Source: Ulva prolifera (lineage: Eukaryota; Chlorophyta; Ulvophyceae; Ulvales; Ulvaceae). From it: a stretch of DNA of 64,000 nucleotides. The stretch lies in NCBI GenBank assembly GCA_023078555.1, contig CM041200.1, positions 1,620,001 through 1,684,000 of the forward strand. The letters run 5' to 3'. Shown here one piece after another: positions 47,176-59,351 of this stretch. The notes below the pieces were generated by a model. It saw only the letters and a list, made by a program, of their open reading frames with translations. It was not told the origin of the DNA and made no database searches. Both the position numbers and the translations under genes were made by a program. How positions within the stretch are numbered: the stretch's first letter is position 1; the number at the start of each line of letters is the position of its first letter.

Positions 47176-49300
47176 TGTGTGCGATGCATGCTGCACAAGA
47201 TCTCGGGCCCAGAAGGTATCTCCCGTATCGAGACTGGTATCTGTCTTCGCTGTCACGTTGTCATGTCCATATCAACGGACGTACCAATTTCTCTCATCGT
47301 ATGGCGCGCTCAATACAGAGCGCACCTGAAACCACGTTCTCCCCTGGACGCCAAGCGTTCACTACTGCACTGGCGTAGGGGGGAATCCTTTCCGCTGAGG
47401 TCTGGCAATTGGGGCTCTGTATTACATTGTGGCACCACTTTCATCTTTACACGTTGCCAAGAGAGTAATTTCGCTGGCCAGGTACAAATCCAATGAGTGG
47501 AGGACAGTATGAAAGCTACCCCCTCATTTTCAGGAGGTCGTGCGTTCGATTCTACATGTGCTTTGAGGAATCGAAAGGGCCGTGTTTACGCTTAGCACAG
47601 GAGCAGGCCCTGTGATCAACTCGAGTTGCGTACGGTTGTCTGAAGGGGATTTTCAGGGTGTTTCACCCCTTCGGCATGTGGTCCCGATCCTTCGTTGTCA
47701 GCAGACCACTATAGAGCATGCGTTGCCCGGATCCCGTCTACCCGTGATTCGCTGTAGCGGCCGCGTCTAAAAGAAATCCGCCTGTAGTTGGGGTGTAGCG
47801 CGTCCAGGGTGATATTCGGGAAGCCGCATGCTGTGCGAATACGCTTGTTTATGACACGTGCGAAACATTACCATGCTTTCACATGCTCATCCATCTCTAA
47901 GCGCGCGATAAAGTGCTGTCGCGGCTACGCGGAATTGGTGCCAGCCAGCTGTCACACGCCCCGACGCTGCTGCAAATTCAGTCAGCAGATCCCAATCATG
48001 TAGCAAAGTGTCTGTTGGACACTCGGTTTCTTCTCTCCTGGACCTCTGCGGCGGGTTCGTTGGGAGAGACAACTGGGTGCCTCGTCGTCTCTGCGCGATA
48101 TCGTTGAAGTTGTCATCGTCAAGTAGCCTACAGTACATATCAGGCATAACCACTTGACTGCTGTGAGCCTCAGTCAGTTGGTTGCGGGGGTCAGGAACTT
48201 ACAACTCCATGATGTGATGCTGTCTCTAAGTGATGCCTGCAATTGAGACATCCTCTTACGCAGAGCATCCAACGCAGCGGGATTCTACACTCATCACAAG
48301 TGCACAATTGCCTAAGCTCGCAGCACAGAGAAAACCGGTGCTCACCTTGTGCTTTTTCTTTCAGATTAGTGGTGTCTGCATATGCAGATTGTGCAGCTCT
48401 CTCGAATGCCACAGGCTGCACTGGTAAAACATGCAGGTGGCTGCCCTGCACCCATCCTCATGTGTCGAAACGGCCACGCATTGGCAGCCTTGTGTCAGTG
48501 CCACTGTTGATTGCGTACAAACGATCGTTTGTAGAAGCATACCTTGTACGGCGGAGCTGACTCAGGCTGTAGCTCAGGCTCTGACATGCTGAGATCGAAG
48601 GTGATCATTCATGGGTGCACCTGTACGCATCAGCATACGTGATTGCAAGTGCTGGTCCTGAATCTGCCTTGGTAGTCCTACTTAGGCATTTTCAGGGATA
48701 CTGCTGAGGAATTTGCGAGATCTGTTGTTGGCGGGGGACTGCATACCTATGCTGAAGTGCCAGCAATGCGGTGTGTCTTGAAAAGGAAGGTACATCTGCA
48801 TGCTTGACCGTCCTGCGCGCTGAGTGTGTTGATAGACGTAGCCTGGTCGCTCCGAGTGCTTTGACAAAGCGTTAGTCATGTCTCCCATAACTGAAAGCGT
48901 AGGAGAGCGCTCCGTTGCCAGATGCCTTGTTGAACGAGACCACCGCACTGCAAACAGCTGGGCGACCACTCATCCCCCAGATACACATGTTGTTCTGAAG
49001 ACAACATGTAGTAGCTTGATGTTGAATTCCACAATTCAACGTTGACGGCAATGTTTGCACCATCGTACGACGTGTTGTCAAGCTGAAGGCAAGGTCGCTT
49101 CGCTGAAACGATGATCGCTGCGGTACCACTGTGCGACAATAATGCAATGCATTCGGTGACTGGTCTGCAGTGAACTGTCGTCTTTGGCATAGATCGACGT
49201 TGTGGTGGCCAGACTCTCCGCGGGACGAGAAGTTGCAGAACTGATTGCATGGCGAGAGAAAGAGTACATCTGCCCGCAGTCTATACGCATTCCCTGCCTC
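47176..49300 (-). other. Probable - strand exons of unknown gene
   Basis: Three leftward stretches look coding but could not be joined. About 49110-48950 reads LQLDNTSYDGANIAVNVELW followed by NSTSSYYMLSSEQHVYLGDEW, resembling an extracellular domain. About 48440-48340 reads VAFERAAQSAYADTTNLKEK and ends at a GTGAGC donor. About 48130-47980 reads YCRLLDDDNFNDIAQRRRG. They may be upstream exons of the EF-hand gene. Between them I see nothing definite. Confidence 0.3.
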
Positions 49301-49799
49301 AGTCATATCATAACATCGCACATGTTGAAATTTCTTCAATGCTCCCGATGTGCAGCATCTGGCGCAGACGCCGTGGACATGCTTGCTCCTGCGTGTGTCG
49401 ACAACAAGCGACCTCTTTATCGAGACCCCCCGCGGCTGGGTCACGGCGTCATGCTGCGTACTTCGCGAACCGAGCATGACGGTGTCTCCCAACGCGCAGG
49501 CAACAGCTCTCTGCTTTAGTTCACAGAATATGCTGAAATATTTGCGTAGCCTTCTTTTGCTTGATGCAATGGATGTGCTGCGACGACTGTTTCAAGAAGA
49601 ACTCAGCAGAACTCAGCAACGCGCTTGCACACACCAGCTGACATGCACCGTTTACAAAGCTACAGGAGCAGCTGTTATACAATTTCGAACGGAAAAAGAG
49701 TGCAGCTGTTGTCCTTTAGCCGGATCAGCAGGCACGGAGAGCCCAGAATCATGTACCGCCTATCCATTCTTGCTTCCATCAGTAGAGCCCCAAGCTTTT

Positions 49800-50290
49800 C
49801 TGCACATGACAAGGCCTGTGACGACTAACCTGCAGCTTCAGCTGCACATGGAGTGTAGGGTGTTGGTATATGCCTGTGCCGGCACACAGATCGGCACGTC
49901 TGCGGCACTCATACATCACACCCAAGGTCACTGTTCTGGAACTGGAGATCACACAGCTCTGAAATCTGAATATATTGATGCACCTGTCTCAAGGTGTATG
50001 GCTGCCAATATTCAGCTGCAGCTGCTGCACATTGCGGGCATGGAGATGGTCTGTGCTTGTGCTGGCACACAATACGGCACATTTGCAGCACTCGCACCGC
50101 ACACCCCAGCTCACCACTCTGGAACTGGTCATCACACAGCTCTGTAATTTGGATATGTTCCATGCACCTATCTCAAGGACTCTGCCTGCCAGGTTCCAGC
50201 TGCAGCTGCTACACATTGAGTACATGGTGATGGGCCATGCTTGCGCTGGGCGCACCAGACTCTCGCACGGCACACCCGTGTTTGCATGTA
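49800..50290. repeat. Diverged tandem repeat, about 180-184 bp period, three units
   Basis: A CAGCT(T/G)CAGCTG core starts at 49833, 50013 and 50197, giving periods of 180 and 184 bases. Other shared words keep the same order: GGCACAC..CGGCAC, ACTCTGGAACTGG, ATCACACAGCTCTG and CACCT(G/A)TCTCAAGG. The first two units align over nearly all their length and the third is partial. The 184-base spacing breaks the reading frame on either strand, so a protein repeat across all three is unlikely. Confidence 0.75.
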
Positions 50291-51652
50291 TTCATTCCAT
50301 TGCAGAGGTTACACACTCCGGTACTTATGCATGTACTTTAGTACCCTGCTCAGTCATCATAGGTGGGCTTGTTGCACGTGCACTGCTGATAACTGCCAGT
50401 TTGTTGCAAGGGCATGTTCTTGCTCTTCAACGATGGCTGAGCGATGATCAGATTGGACCTCTTGTTTTGGTGGAGATTGTGTCAAGCTATGTGTAGCGAG
50501 GTGCAGCTGTGTGCAGCGAGGTGGACAGCCAGCCATGTTTGCAGTATTTCTGCAGATCTGCGGCCCTTGATGTGGAGCGGTTATGTGGATGACAGCGTGC
50601 TGGCACGCTCTTTCGTGATCAGTACATTAATTCTCGCAACTAGGCGGCGATGAATCCATTGCAACAAGTGCAATCAAGCGTGGGGACCAATGCTGCTGCA
50701 GGAGTTGGGCTGTACGGCACACACCGCCTGTACGGCGTGGTGGCGGTCCGTTTGGCAACAAGATATCCCGTGCCCCTGATCCACGATTACAGCTACATTA
50801 TGGGACAGAAATCGGCTGCAGCTTCCTTCGCATGTGCCTTCAAAGACGGGCTGCGATCCTTCACCCACACGACACGCACGTTTTGTAGGACCTGTATGCG
50901 CACGCAACGCGGCATTGGCATGACATGCGTAAGCAAGGCTCTAAGGCACCTGTAGGAAGCTTTTATGTAGCCGGCAATGCGACGGTACGGTTAATTGCGC
51001 TCTGAAGAAGCCGTATTCGACACGAGAATACGGGTGCTGTGCGTCATACAGACACAGCACGTTGCTATACCACAATTCGTATGGTACAGCAGTTAATCAA
51101 ATTAAGCTATGCTGTGTCATCACAGGCACAAATTTTGCGAGCGAACGGTGGCACGGACACAATCACGCTGGGGAGCCGGGCCTACAGCTACCAGAGCCGA
51201 GGTTACACAGAGGTGTTCGATGCAGCTGAAATTGTGTAGACATAGTCTACCGATATAGAGTGGTACTTGTGTCAAGTTTGAGGCTGTGCGGTGCATGATG
51301 GCACACGCGAGTTTCAGGCCTGAGTTTGGCCACCGTCGGCAGGCTGGCAGCCTGGTGGTCTGGGTGCGATAGGGGGCTGCTGGCAGGCTGGGCCCCTTTT
51401 AACGCGAAACATAACTGAGTAGCCACAAGGGTCCTCGGCAGGCCACATGGTGCGCACCTGCAGTCTCTTCGAGATGTTCAAGCCAATGCAAGGGTGGCGA
51501 AGCACCGGTGAGTATAATGCATGCAGTTGGAACGCGGTAGGAATACCACTGCACGGCCGGCTGCAGGAGCTAGTGTGGGTTGACAGGGATGTGATCGCTG
51601 CGTCCTTGCATTCCCCAGAAGCACAGTAACTCACCCACTCAAAAGTTGCATC
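50291..51652. other. Intergenic or weakly coding region
   Basis: 5' flank of NDUFS4. A + strand frame at 50650-50955 (101 codons, ATG start) has no recognisable feature. A stretch at about 51126-51218 reads AQILRANGGTDTITLGSRAY between a CACAG acceptor and a GAG|GTGTTC donor and could be an isolated exon. Nothing else stands out. Confidence 0.3.
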
Positions 51653-52632
51653 ATGATGTCGATGGCTCAAGTTGCGTCTAGCGTGCTGGGTATTCTCCGG
51701 CCATCTGTACTGGGACGTTTCAGCAACGCAATGAGATGTTCCACCGCGCTCACGCAGCCGTTGACACCAGTGCCAGAAATCAACTATACCCGCAAGGTGC
51801 GCCGCCTGTAGTCAAGATGAGCACAGAATCTTCACTTCTCAAATTTGCCAACAGTAGCGAAATGGAGCGTGGTCCATTCCTCCGGCAGGTACATGCCCAT
51901 TGCAGCTTCGTGTGGTTTAAGGTTGATCATCGAACTACATATCTCTGAATTGTGTCATTATATGTCGAACCTTCAAGCTAAGCCATCCCCAGCACTGAAT
52001 GTGATTGTGGGACCGAGAGGCATGGCCAGTCCAAAAACTGGAATATCTGTGTGCTGAGAAGAGCAGTGATCGCCCAGGTCGCCTGATATTTCATATCAGA
52101 TAAGTCGAATTGCATGTATCCAGGCTGTCATATATGTTCCTTCTGGGCCAGCTGCTCAGTATGGGTATGACCAGAAAGCAATGCACGGAGGCGAGAAATC
52201 CCCCTGGAAAATTTGGCTACCGGCGCAGGAAATGTGGACCAATCCGTTGGTGCGTTTCTGTCATCATCTGTGTCCAGTGCTTGTATACGCATACCAGAAT
52301 GAAAAGCAGGGCAGCACATTGCGCCATTTTCCTCTGAGGGCTCCCCAGATCCGTCTTAGAAGAACCTGAGCATTAATTTTTCGTAATTGTAGATGGGATG
52401 GGCTGCATCTTCGGACACGGCGGAGTCGGCGTTTCGAAAAATGTCCTTCAGATCTGCCGAAGAGGCAGCTGCCTTCCTGGACAAGCAGGGAATGCCATAT
52501 GATATTGAATCAAAGCCTAAAAACTGGGAACACCATTACAGGCCGACTCGCTATTACCAATATGGGGACAATTTCAGTGTCAAGAGGAAGGGATTGCCCG
52601 AGCCTGTCACTTCTCCGCGGGATCGTAAATAG
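51653..52632 (+). CDS. NDUFS4, 18-kDa subunit of mitochondrial complex I
   Basis: Three exons join in phase: 51653-51796 (donor AAG|GTGCGC), 52124-52249 (acceptor CCAG) and 52393-52632 (acceptor TAG). Exon 1 encodes a basic Ser/Ala-rich mitochondrial presequence, MSMAQVASSVLGILRPS. The mature part reads RKAVIYVPSGPAAQYGY, then SPWKIWLPAQEMWTNP and LMGWAASSDTAESAF, matching the (V/I)IYxPARTAxQ, WKIxF..WxNP and LMGWxSxxD signature of NDUFS4. The end keeps YGDNFSVKRKG in place of the usual DNFKWKG and adds about 13 residues. NDUFS4 is an accessory subunit of the peripheral arm near the N-module. Two ATGs (51653 and 51656) are adjacent. TGTAA lies at 52752-52756. Confidence 0.93.
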
Positions 52633-52751
52633 CATCAGCGTCAGATCGTGACCGCCATATGTCAAATGATTGCGAGCTTTTGGCTGCTTCGCTGCTTTAG
52701 GGACAAATTCTAACCAGATATTCTGTCCCTATCTTGTCTGGGGTGCGGTTG

Positions 52752-52756
52752 TGTAA
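52752..52756 (+). promoter_or_regulatory. TGTAA poly(A) element after NDUFS4
   Basis: TGTAA occurs 120 bases downstream of the NDUFS4 stop codon, the usual distance for algal polyadenylation. Confidence 0.4.
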
Positions 52757-53169
52757 CTGTTACACCCATGCATGTGCCACCATAACCACTCGTTCCAGAT
52801 GATGCCAATATCCACATGATCTGCACGTGGCAACATTGCACATGGAGGTAAACATTCGGCGTGTCGTCATGAAAGGAAACGCTCGAAGCGGGATGGTGAG
52901 CACGATTCGTGAAACGTTTTGCCCCTCTAACACCAGCAGAAGAACCATGTGGTGCCTTTGAGCATTACGCTGGTGCTGCGTGGAGTTGTTCGTTCCTGTC
53001 GGAATCGCCTTGCAACTGTTGGAACACGTCACATGTAGTCATGCCATGCAGTAGTCTGAAACGAATGTAGCGACACGCCATGCCCAATCCAAAAAATAAT
53101 GCTCATGTCACGAATGCGATGGCATGCAGCAAGCGTGGTCTCTGATCATTCATCAACGGGACATCAATG
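52757..53169. other. 3' flanks of convergent NDUFS4 and J-protein genes
   Basis: No coding signal. The region carries only short frames and is bounded by TGTAA elements of the two converging genes. Confidence 0.5.
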
Positions 53170-53174
53170 TTACA
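53170..53174 (-). promoter_or_regulatory. TGTAA poly(A) element after J-protein gene
   Basis: TTACA on the + strand at 53170-53174 reads TGTAA on the - strand, 160 bases past the J-protein stop codon. Confidence 0.4.
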
Positions 53175-53333
53175 CGGTCCCATGGACTCAATTGCATGAT
53201 TCGACTGCCAACTGAGACATGGCGAACTGAAAATTCCTACAAAATCAATGGCGAACATGCACTACGTCCATACACTCAATCAGTGCATCGAAAATGCATA
53301 TCATCAGCCCCCCAGCTTTTGGAAAATGAAATG

Positions 53334-55188
53334 TCATAAAACATCCTTCAATACTTTCTTCTGTTGATCTGTCAAGCTGGTTGGGAACGCAATATCAAAT
53401 TTGACCTTCAAGTTACCATAAGAGCCAGGAGACTTGGAGATGGGCATGCCTTTCCCCCTACACAGAACATAAGATTGATGCAGGTAACAGAACATTCAGC
53501 AAGTTCAGTAGGCACCGACAGTGAAAAACAATATGATATAGAATGCAGATAGTGCGGGGCACACCGTAATACCATTGGAAGAGATGGCTGAACTGGTCCG
53601 GCAAAGCGAACTGGAAGCTTATTGCCATCTAGATGTTCAATCTCTAAAGTTCCGCCAAGCAATGCATCTTTCAGCGAAACCTTGGCACAGTAAATTAAAT
53701 CATTACTGTCGCGCTGGAAGCGAGGGTGCGATTGCTCTTCCACAATGAACTGGATATCTGCAGGAGGCTTCCCGCCCCCCTTGCCAGGAAAGGTAACCTT
53801 GGTCCCACTCTTCCACCCGGGCTTGATGTCAATTTGTATCACCTCTTCCACCTCCATCTGCCTGTGAGTAGCCACATCAATCATCGGAGATCTAACCTTC
53901 ATTTTCCTAGCACGGCCTGTGTGCAAACAGCGACAGAGTTTCATAGGTCTGCACCAATCGGCCGAGAGGCCGCCGGAATCATGGAGCCAACAAAACAGAC
54001 AAAGAGACGTGAAGGGGAGCAGACATGAGAAATCGCAGCATACGCCAAGGATCACAAGTGACATTTGGCCCACACACCTCTATACAGATCTTCTAGGCTG
54101 CAGGGCACTTTGTGCTGAACAATCCCTGCTTTGGCACGAGGGCGGGGTCCCCCCATTCCAGGCATCCCCCCCATTCCCATGAAATCCGGGCCACTTGCCG
54201 AACTAGAAAAAAACGCCGACCCGGGCCCAGATGATGAGAAGAATGATCCTGTACCAGTACTGCCAAAAAACTGCAACGCATTAATTCCAGTTATCAAAAC
54301 GTGAGTAGGCAGATTCTGCACGAAGGGAGAAAGCGGATTTGATTGAAAACATCGCACCTCGGCAAAGATGTCTTCAGCATTCCTGGGCTGAAAATTGAAG
54401 GAGGCCCCAGGGCCACCATCTCCAGTCCTGCTGCTATCTGGCATCCCTCCTTTTAATCCATCTTCCCCAAATTGATCATATATTCGCTTCTTTTGGGGAT
54501 CAGATAGTACCTGTATTATTCGGACTACTTACTGCCAATGGCTCCTGGCCAGAAATGTAGGAAGAATAATCGTTATGTCATCAATCGGCAAGACCTAGAC
54601 GCTACGTTGTCTTGTTCCAGGGACGGGTACTTGCATGTGCAATACAATGCCGTCACAGCTCAAGCGAACTGCATATATTACAATTGTTGATCATCTACTG
54701 CTCCAGCTCAAGTACCCACCTCGAATGCCTCAGAGACCTCCTTGAACTTTGCCTCTGCTGCTTCCCGGTTGTCCTTGTTTTTGTCCTACACAGCACCACC
54801 CCAGACTTTGCAAAAGCAGCCAATTGAGAGGAAAATCAGAAGAATTTTCAGTGCTTGGCTGTACAGTATGTGTTGAGAACAAAAATTGTTGTGGCACGAG
54901 TGCCATCACGGCCATCGAATGCTCAGCCACGAGCGTGCGAGAGCACATCGTGATGAGCACACACGTGAGACGAGTCGTACCGGGTGCCACTTCATAGCCA
55001 ATTTTCGATACGCTGCACACAGTCAACAAAATTTACAGGCTGCAGAAATTCAAATGCGGCGACAGAGCCCATCGGACAGTTCAGTATAGTGTCGACACTC
55101 GACACCAACCAAGCTGCTCACCTGCCTTAAGCTCCTTTTCATCAGCACCTCTGCTGACACCAAGCACAGTATAGTAGTCTTTCCCCAT
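53334..55188 (-). CDS. Class II J-protein (Hsp40; DNAJB1/SIS1-like)
   Basis: Seven exons, all in phase: 55188-55122, 55012-54981, 54785-54720, 54510-54358, 54270-54078, 53916-53565 and 53457-53334 (stop). The protein starts MGKDYYTVLGVSRGADEKEL and continues AYRKLAMKWHP|DKNKDN, so the catalytic HPD motif is split by an intron between P and D. VLSDPQKKRIYDQFGEDGLK closes the J domain. A Gly/Phe/Ser-rich linker (FFGSTGTGSFFSSSGPGSAF, GMGGMPGMGG) follows. Then come the two beta-sandwich substrate domains with VPCSLEDLYRG, IDIKPGWKSGTKVTFPGKGG and GKGMPISKSP, and a C-terminal dimer helix. There is no Cys-rich zinc domain, so it is class II. It stimulates the cytosolic or nuclear Hsp70 ATPase; no targeting signal is visible. 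Confidence 0.96.
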
Positions 55189-56071
55189 GTTCTTGCGTTT
55201 GCGCGACACGTTTGTCGAGAGTTTAGCACCAGATTCAACAAGTCAGCTTGAGACAATCAATCGACAGACTATGACTTTTCGATGTGTGTTACGCCCTGAA
55301 GTAGGTGTACGCTGCGTAGCACGACAATATTCTAGCATACAGAGCTTACGCTTTTATTACAGCAGTGATCGCGTTAAACTGAAACGAAGCGTTTGATGAT
55401 GCTTATGCCGTTGTGGTTCCAGACCTAATGAGATGTCGCTATGATTGTTACGATGCCCTTAGCAAGACCTGTGGAAGGAACGTGACCTCGTGTTGCGGCT
55501 TTCTGGAACGTTGTGCAGCTGAAATGCACGCCGCCCATGCATGTGTATAACATGCCCCTTCAACAAGCGACATAATGACCTGCGGAAAGCTGTTGCAACT
55601 GGATGGATAATAAATAATGAAATGTCATTCAAAGTTGCGTGAAGCAGGTCCGTGTTCGAGCATTGTTTGCAGCACCGAGTGTCGCTGCTAATGGGACATG
55701 CATGGAGTGTGGCACATCGCATGTCTTATCAGTCTTGAGCATCGCGACTGAAGCACGAGTTGGGGAACTGGGAGTGTACATCTTCATCATACTGATGTCC
55801 ACGATCGTACACGCGCAAGGGACACACTCAGCACGCAACTGGCACACGGCCACATGCCACACACACAGAACATATGTGGCCCCCAGCCATTGAAACAATC
55901 TAGAATCAAAAGTTCACGCCTACTCATGATGCAACCTCATGCCGCAGCTAAACAAGAATCGGCAACGCATGCACGCATGGATGCAACAGGTTGCTGATTC
56001 AAGTATGTGACACTGGGAATGGTGATCAGTGGTCCACTGCTAAGCTACATCAGGAACGGTACAGCTACATG
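55189..56071. other. Intergenic, no gene seen
   Basis: 5' flank of the J-protein gene and 3' flank of the bromodomain gene. AT-richer, with short frames only. Confidence 0.5.
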
Positions 56072-58704
56072 CTATCTGTCAGGGTGGGGCACCACCGGAG
56101 TCATCAAAGATATGCTAGGTGCAGGACCTGCAGAGTCTGCTGGCATCGCGTCCATTGCGGCTTCATCTGGGGAGTCATATTCTGTATCCTGGACGAGCAT
56201 GCGTGGGGACACCGCCTCTACCCTGGCTACCTCATTGCGAACACTGTCTTCGGACTTCTGAGACCATGACCATGCCCTCGGAACTGGACTAAATAATTCA
56301 GCAAGCAAAGGGAATGCCTTGTGTTGAGAGGGAGCCAATACGAGCTCTTGAGTTATTTGATATGGTATTTCGGAGGCTCCTGTTCCACGGGCCAGATGTG
56401 AAGCCTGCCTGCTGATTTGTGTTGCTTCATTGCCAGTGCTTGGAAGTGAAAATACCCGTATCGCAACCTGACTAAGGCTGTCAAGTTTATGACTTTGTGG
56501 ACTTGTTTGAGCTTGTTGTCCTGGCATGGCTGGTTGCGCATCTGTACTACTGCGGAGCTTCTCTTGGGCTCTTGCACGAGTCTCCTTTCCTTCTGTCGCA
56601 TGGAACTTCTTTCCGCCTTTCATGCACTTCTCTCCTGCCTTCATTGGAGCAAAATTCCCAAAATCGCCACTCGTGCCAGACCTGACTTGCACGGTGCATT
56701 GCTGTGTGTGCCGATATACATGAAGCTTACCGTCTTGATGGCCCGAAAGCAAGAAGCTAGGACCGGCTCCCAGAAAGGGGCATGGTGCGTTGGTGAGCAC
56801 ACTCTCAAGCAAATCTGGGTTGGCGCTGTTGACCAATGGCAGCCACGCTGTGCTGCTGTTCGCTGCTGTATATGTCGTACATGTGCGATCTGAAATAGCC
56901 CTTGCACAAGTGTATGCACGAGCGGACTGGAGCCGTATGCCCTCTATATCTATGTGTGCCTCTCTACAACCTGAGCCATCTGGCACACCTGGCCATGCCA
57001 GACACCCTGCACGCGCCAAAGATCTACAATGGACCCAGGAATCGTGTGCATTGCAACGAATGCGGTTCACCTCCCTTGGGGTTTGCTTGTCAAATACACT
57101 GGCGCCACAGTCATGTAGCATCGCTGGCATCGTCAACCCTGATGCAGAATTTCCGCGCGTATTGATTCGAGCAAGCCTGCGGCCAGCGCCTGAGGTGTTT
57201 GTTGCTGCCCCATAGCGGTGACATGTTCCTGACGATGGATTCTCTTGTGCATTGGTGCCACAAATTCCACTGCCTGCCACTACAGGAGGGGTGGACCTGG
57301 GTGCTTGGCCAGGTGCATTGGAGGCACCCTGAAGCACCGCCGCTGTAGCTGCTGACCCCAGGTTTAGGCCGTGTTTGTCAGGAGACTGCGGCTGTGATTC
57401 AGGGGAAGGTTGAAAAGCTTCAGTAATATAACGATCCTGGGAATCCCTGCTGATTTGCGCGAGAATGCTGATGACCGTGTGATGAAAAAGAAATGAACAT
57501 GTATCAAAATCGGAGGCACGGAGGGGCCATTGCTTCTGCAAGCGATGGGACAGGCTGACTTTCAAAAATAATTGAAGCAAAAGCAGCATGACAGGAGAGC
57601 TGTAAAGCACACCTGTGAATCTGCCGGCCTGAGTTGACCTATAAGCTTCTGCAGGGGTTCTGGCAATTGAAGGACCTGGTCGAAAAGCTCACTTGTGTGT
57701 GAACAACGATCTGAGCGCCACGAGCATACATCGGACGCCCATCTCGAGGTCTGCAGTACAACTGATTCTCAGTTAGCATATCACGGAACAATTGTCGCTT
57801 CCTGCAGGGTGGAGCATTACGTCGGCGGCCCCGCGTTGAACATCCATCAGAGCTCCTTTAGCGACTTCGATATCAGATTCTATCTGTTTCTGCAGTTGCA
57901 CAACAGCGCGTGCCACCAATTCACAGCGCTTCTGTTCGATGTCTTTCAATGTTGCACAGTCCACCGCCTCTCGGTTCTTTATGACCGTATCTTTCAGTGC
58001 TTTCACGAGATCATCCTGCACATGAGCTCACTGTCGTGCATCCTTGCATATTATCCTGTGATATGCCCCAGATGTACATGCAACGTAGCTCAGGGCTGTG
58101 CGGACCTCCAAGCAATTGGCCATCACATGCACATCAGTGCCTGGTGGATTGAACGCGCGGGCGTTATCAAGCACCAACATAGCATCATCAACGAACCCCT
58201 GCAGATCCGTGTATCGCTCTTCCAGCAGCTTGATCCTCATAGTTCCGAAGTCCATGGGGTTCTTGACAATACCAGGATACTGTGGGAACCTTTGCACATC
58301 CACTGGCGACCCAAAAACTTCTTGAAATCTAGGCAACAGAGTGTCCTGTAGAAGCCTACTGCAAGACCGCTGCACAAAATCTCGAATTTTTGCTTGATGC
58401 TGTGCAATCAAGTGCTGTGAATCATCCTCTGATAGGCATGGGCTGGGAACCCATATAAACTTTTTCTGGTGGAGTCGCATTTTGACCTGCATTTGTAAAG
58501 TAGCCTTGATCGACAGCGGCTGCTTGCGACTACGTCGGTCATTGCAGATGATGTGAACAGCATCACCTGTCGGTGCACTCTGTCGAGCTTAGAAGAGAGA
58601 CTGGCAAACTTCCTCTTGAGGGCAAAGTCCTCCAAGCGACATTTCTCTGTCTCCATGTTCAAGTTGTGTGGTGCATCGACAGATTGTCCCGGAGCGGCTT
58701 TCAT
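56072..58704 (-). CDS. Bromodomain protein (GTE/BET-like)
   Basis: Exon 1 is 58704-58567 (ATG at 58704), exon 2 is 58486-58106 and exon 3 starts at 58015, ending near a GAC|GTAATG donor at about 57829. A block at about 57690-57612 and a long final block ending at 56072 follow. Exon 2 holds the bromodomain: FQEVFGSPVDVQRFPQYPGI (ZA loop), VKNPMDFGTMRIKLL, then VLDNARAFNPPGTDV with the acetyl-lysine-binding Asn in AFNPPG. Exon 3 is a charged coiled coil. The next blocks, ELFDQVLQLPEPLQKLIGQL and VISILAQISRDSQDRYI, resemble a NET domain, the order seen in plant GTE proteins. The remainder is Ser/Gln/Pro-rich and disordered. It is a nuclear reader of acetylated histones by family. The NET call and the last splices are provisional. 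Confidence 0.85.
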
Positions 58705-59346
58705 GGTCACCACGTAGGTCGTCAGAGCACTTGACAACCGGCGACAGGGACCGACAGGCGTGTTCGACGAGCGACCGCGGGCGACCAATTGGATAGCGGC
58801 AGGGAAGGTTGCTAGCACCAAGCATGCGCTCCCTTGTTTTCTGTGAGTGGCTACGTTTTCTGGGCTGGTGGTCCTGTGGACACGGCGGTTTCCAGGTCCA
58901 ACATCTTGTCAGAACTTGTCCGGGCAGGGCTGCTTCAGGTGTCCACAACCCCGACGCCGTCCTCACTCCCATGACGCAGGTCCTCACTTACATGAGCATG
59001 CTGTAGAGCTTGCAGATAGGCGCGCCGATGCGTGGCCTGGGAACTCTCACATTGTCATCGAAGCAGGAAAAGAAACGGCGTCATAGCTTTCATGTAGAGC
59101 CCAAAAAGAAAATCCAGGCGTGGACCTCATGTTCGTGAAGGACACCTTGACGGATGCATCGACAAGTGAGAGCGCGGCAGTGCACATGCGCATCCGCTGT
59201 GCACAGCACTTGAGGAGCTACAACTATACAGTGGGGCCAGGTGATGTACAGTGGGCCAGCCGATTGGCGGCCTGCTGACAAGGCGTATCAATGGTCCATC
59301 AGCTGATGGTCCAGCAGGATGTATGACCAGAGATCGACCAGCCACA
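58705..59346. other. Intergenic, no gene seen
   Basis: 5' flank of the bromodomain gene and 3' flank of the T-protein gene. The open - frame at 58987-58589 overlaps the bromodomain exon out of frame and shows no feature. Confidence 0.45.
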
Positions 59347-59351
59347 TTACA
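59347..59351 (-). promoter_or_regulatory. TGTAA poly(A) element after T-protein gene
   Basis: TTACA on the + strand (59347-59351) reads TGTAA on the - strand, 184 bases downstream of the T-protein stop. Confidence 0.35.

Noticed and set aside
49350..50147. 265-codon + strand frame through the tandem repeat
   Set aside because: The frame is lost in the third repeat unit, does not begin with an ATG, and the protein lacks recognisable features.
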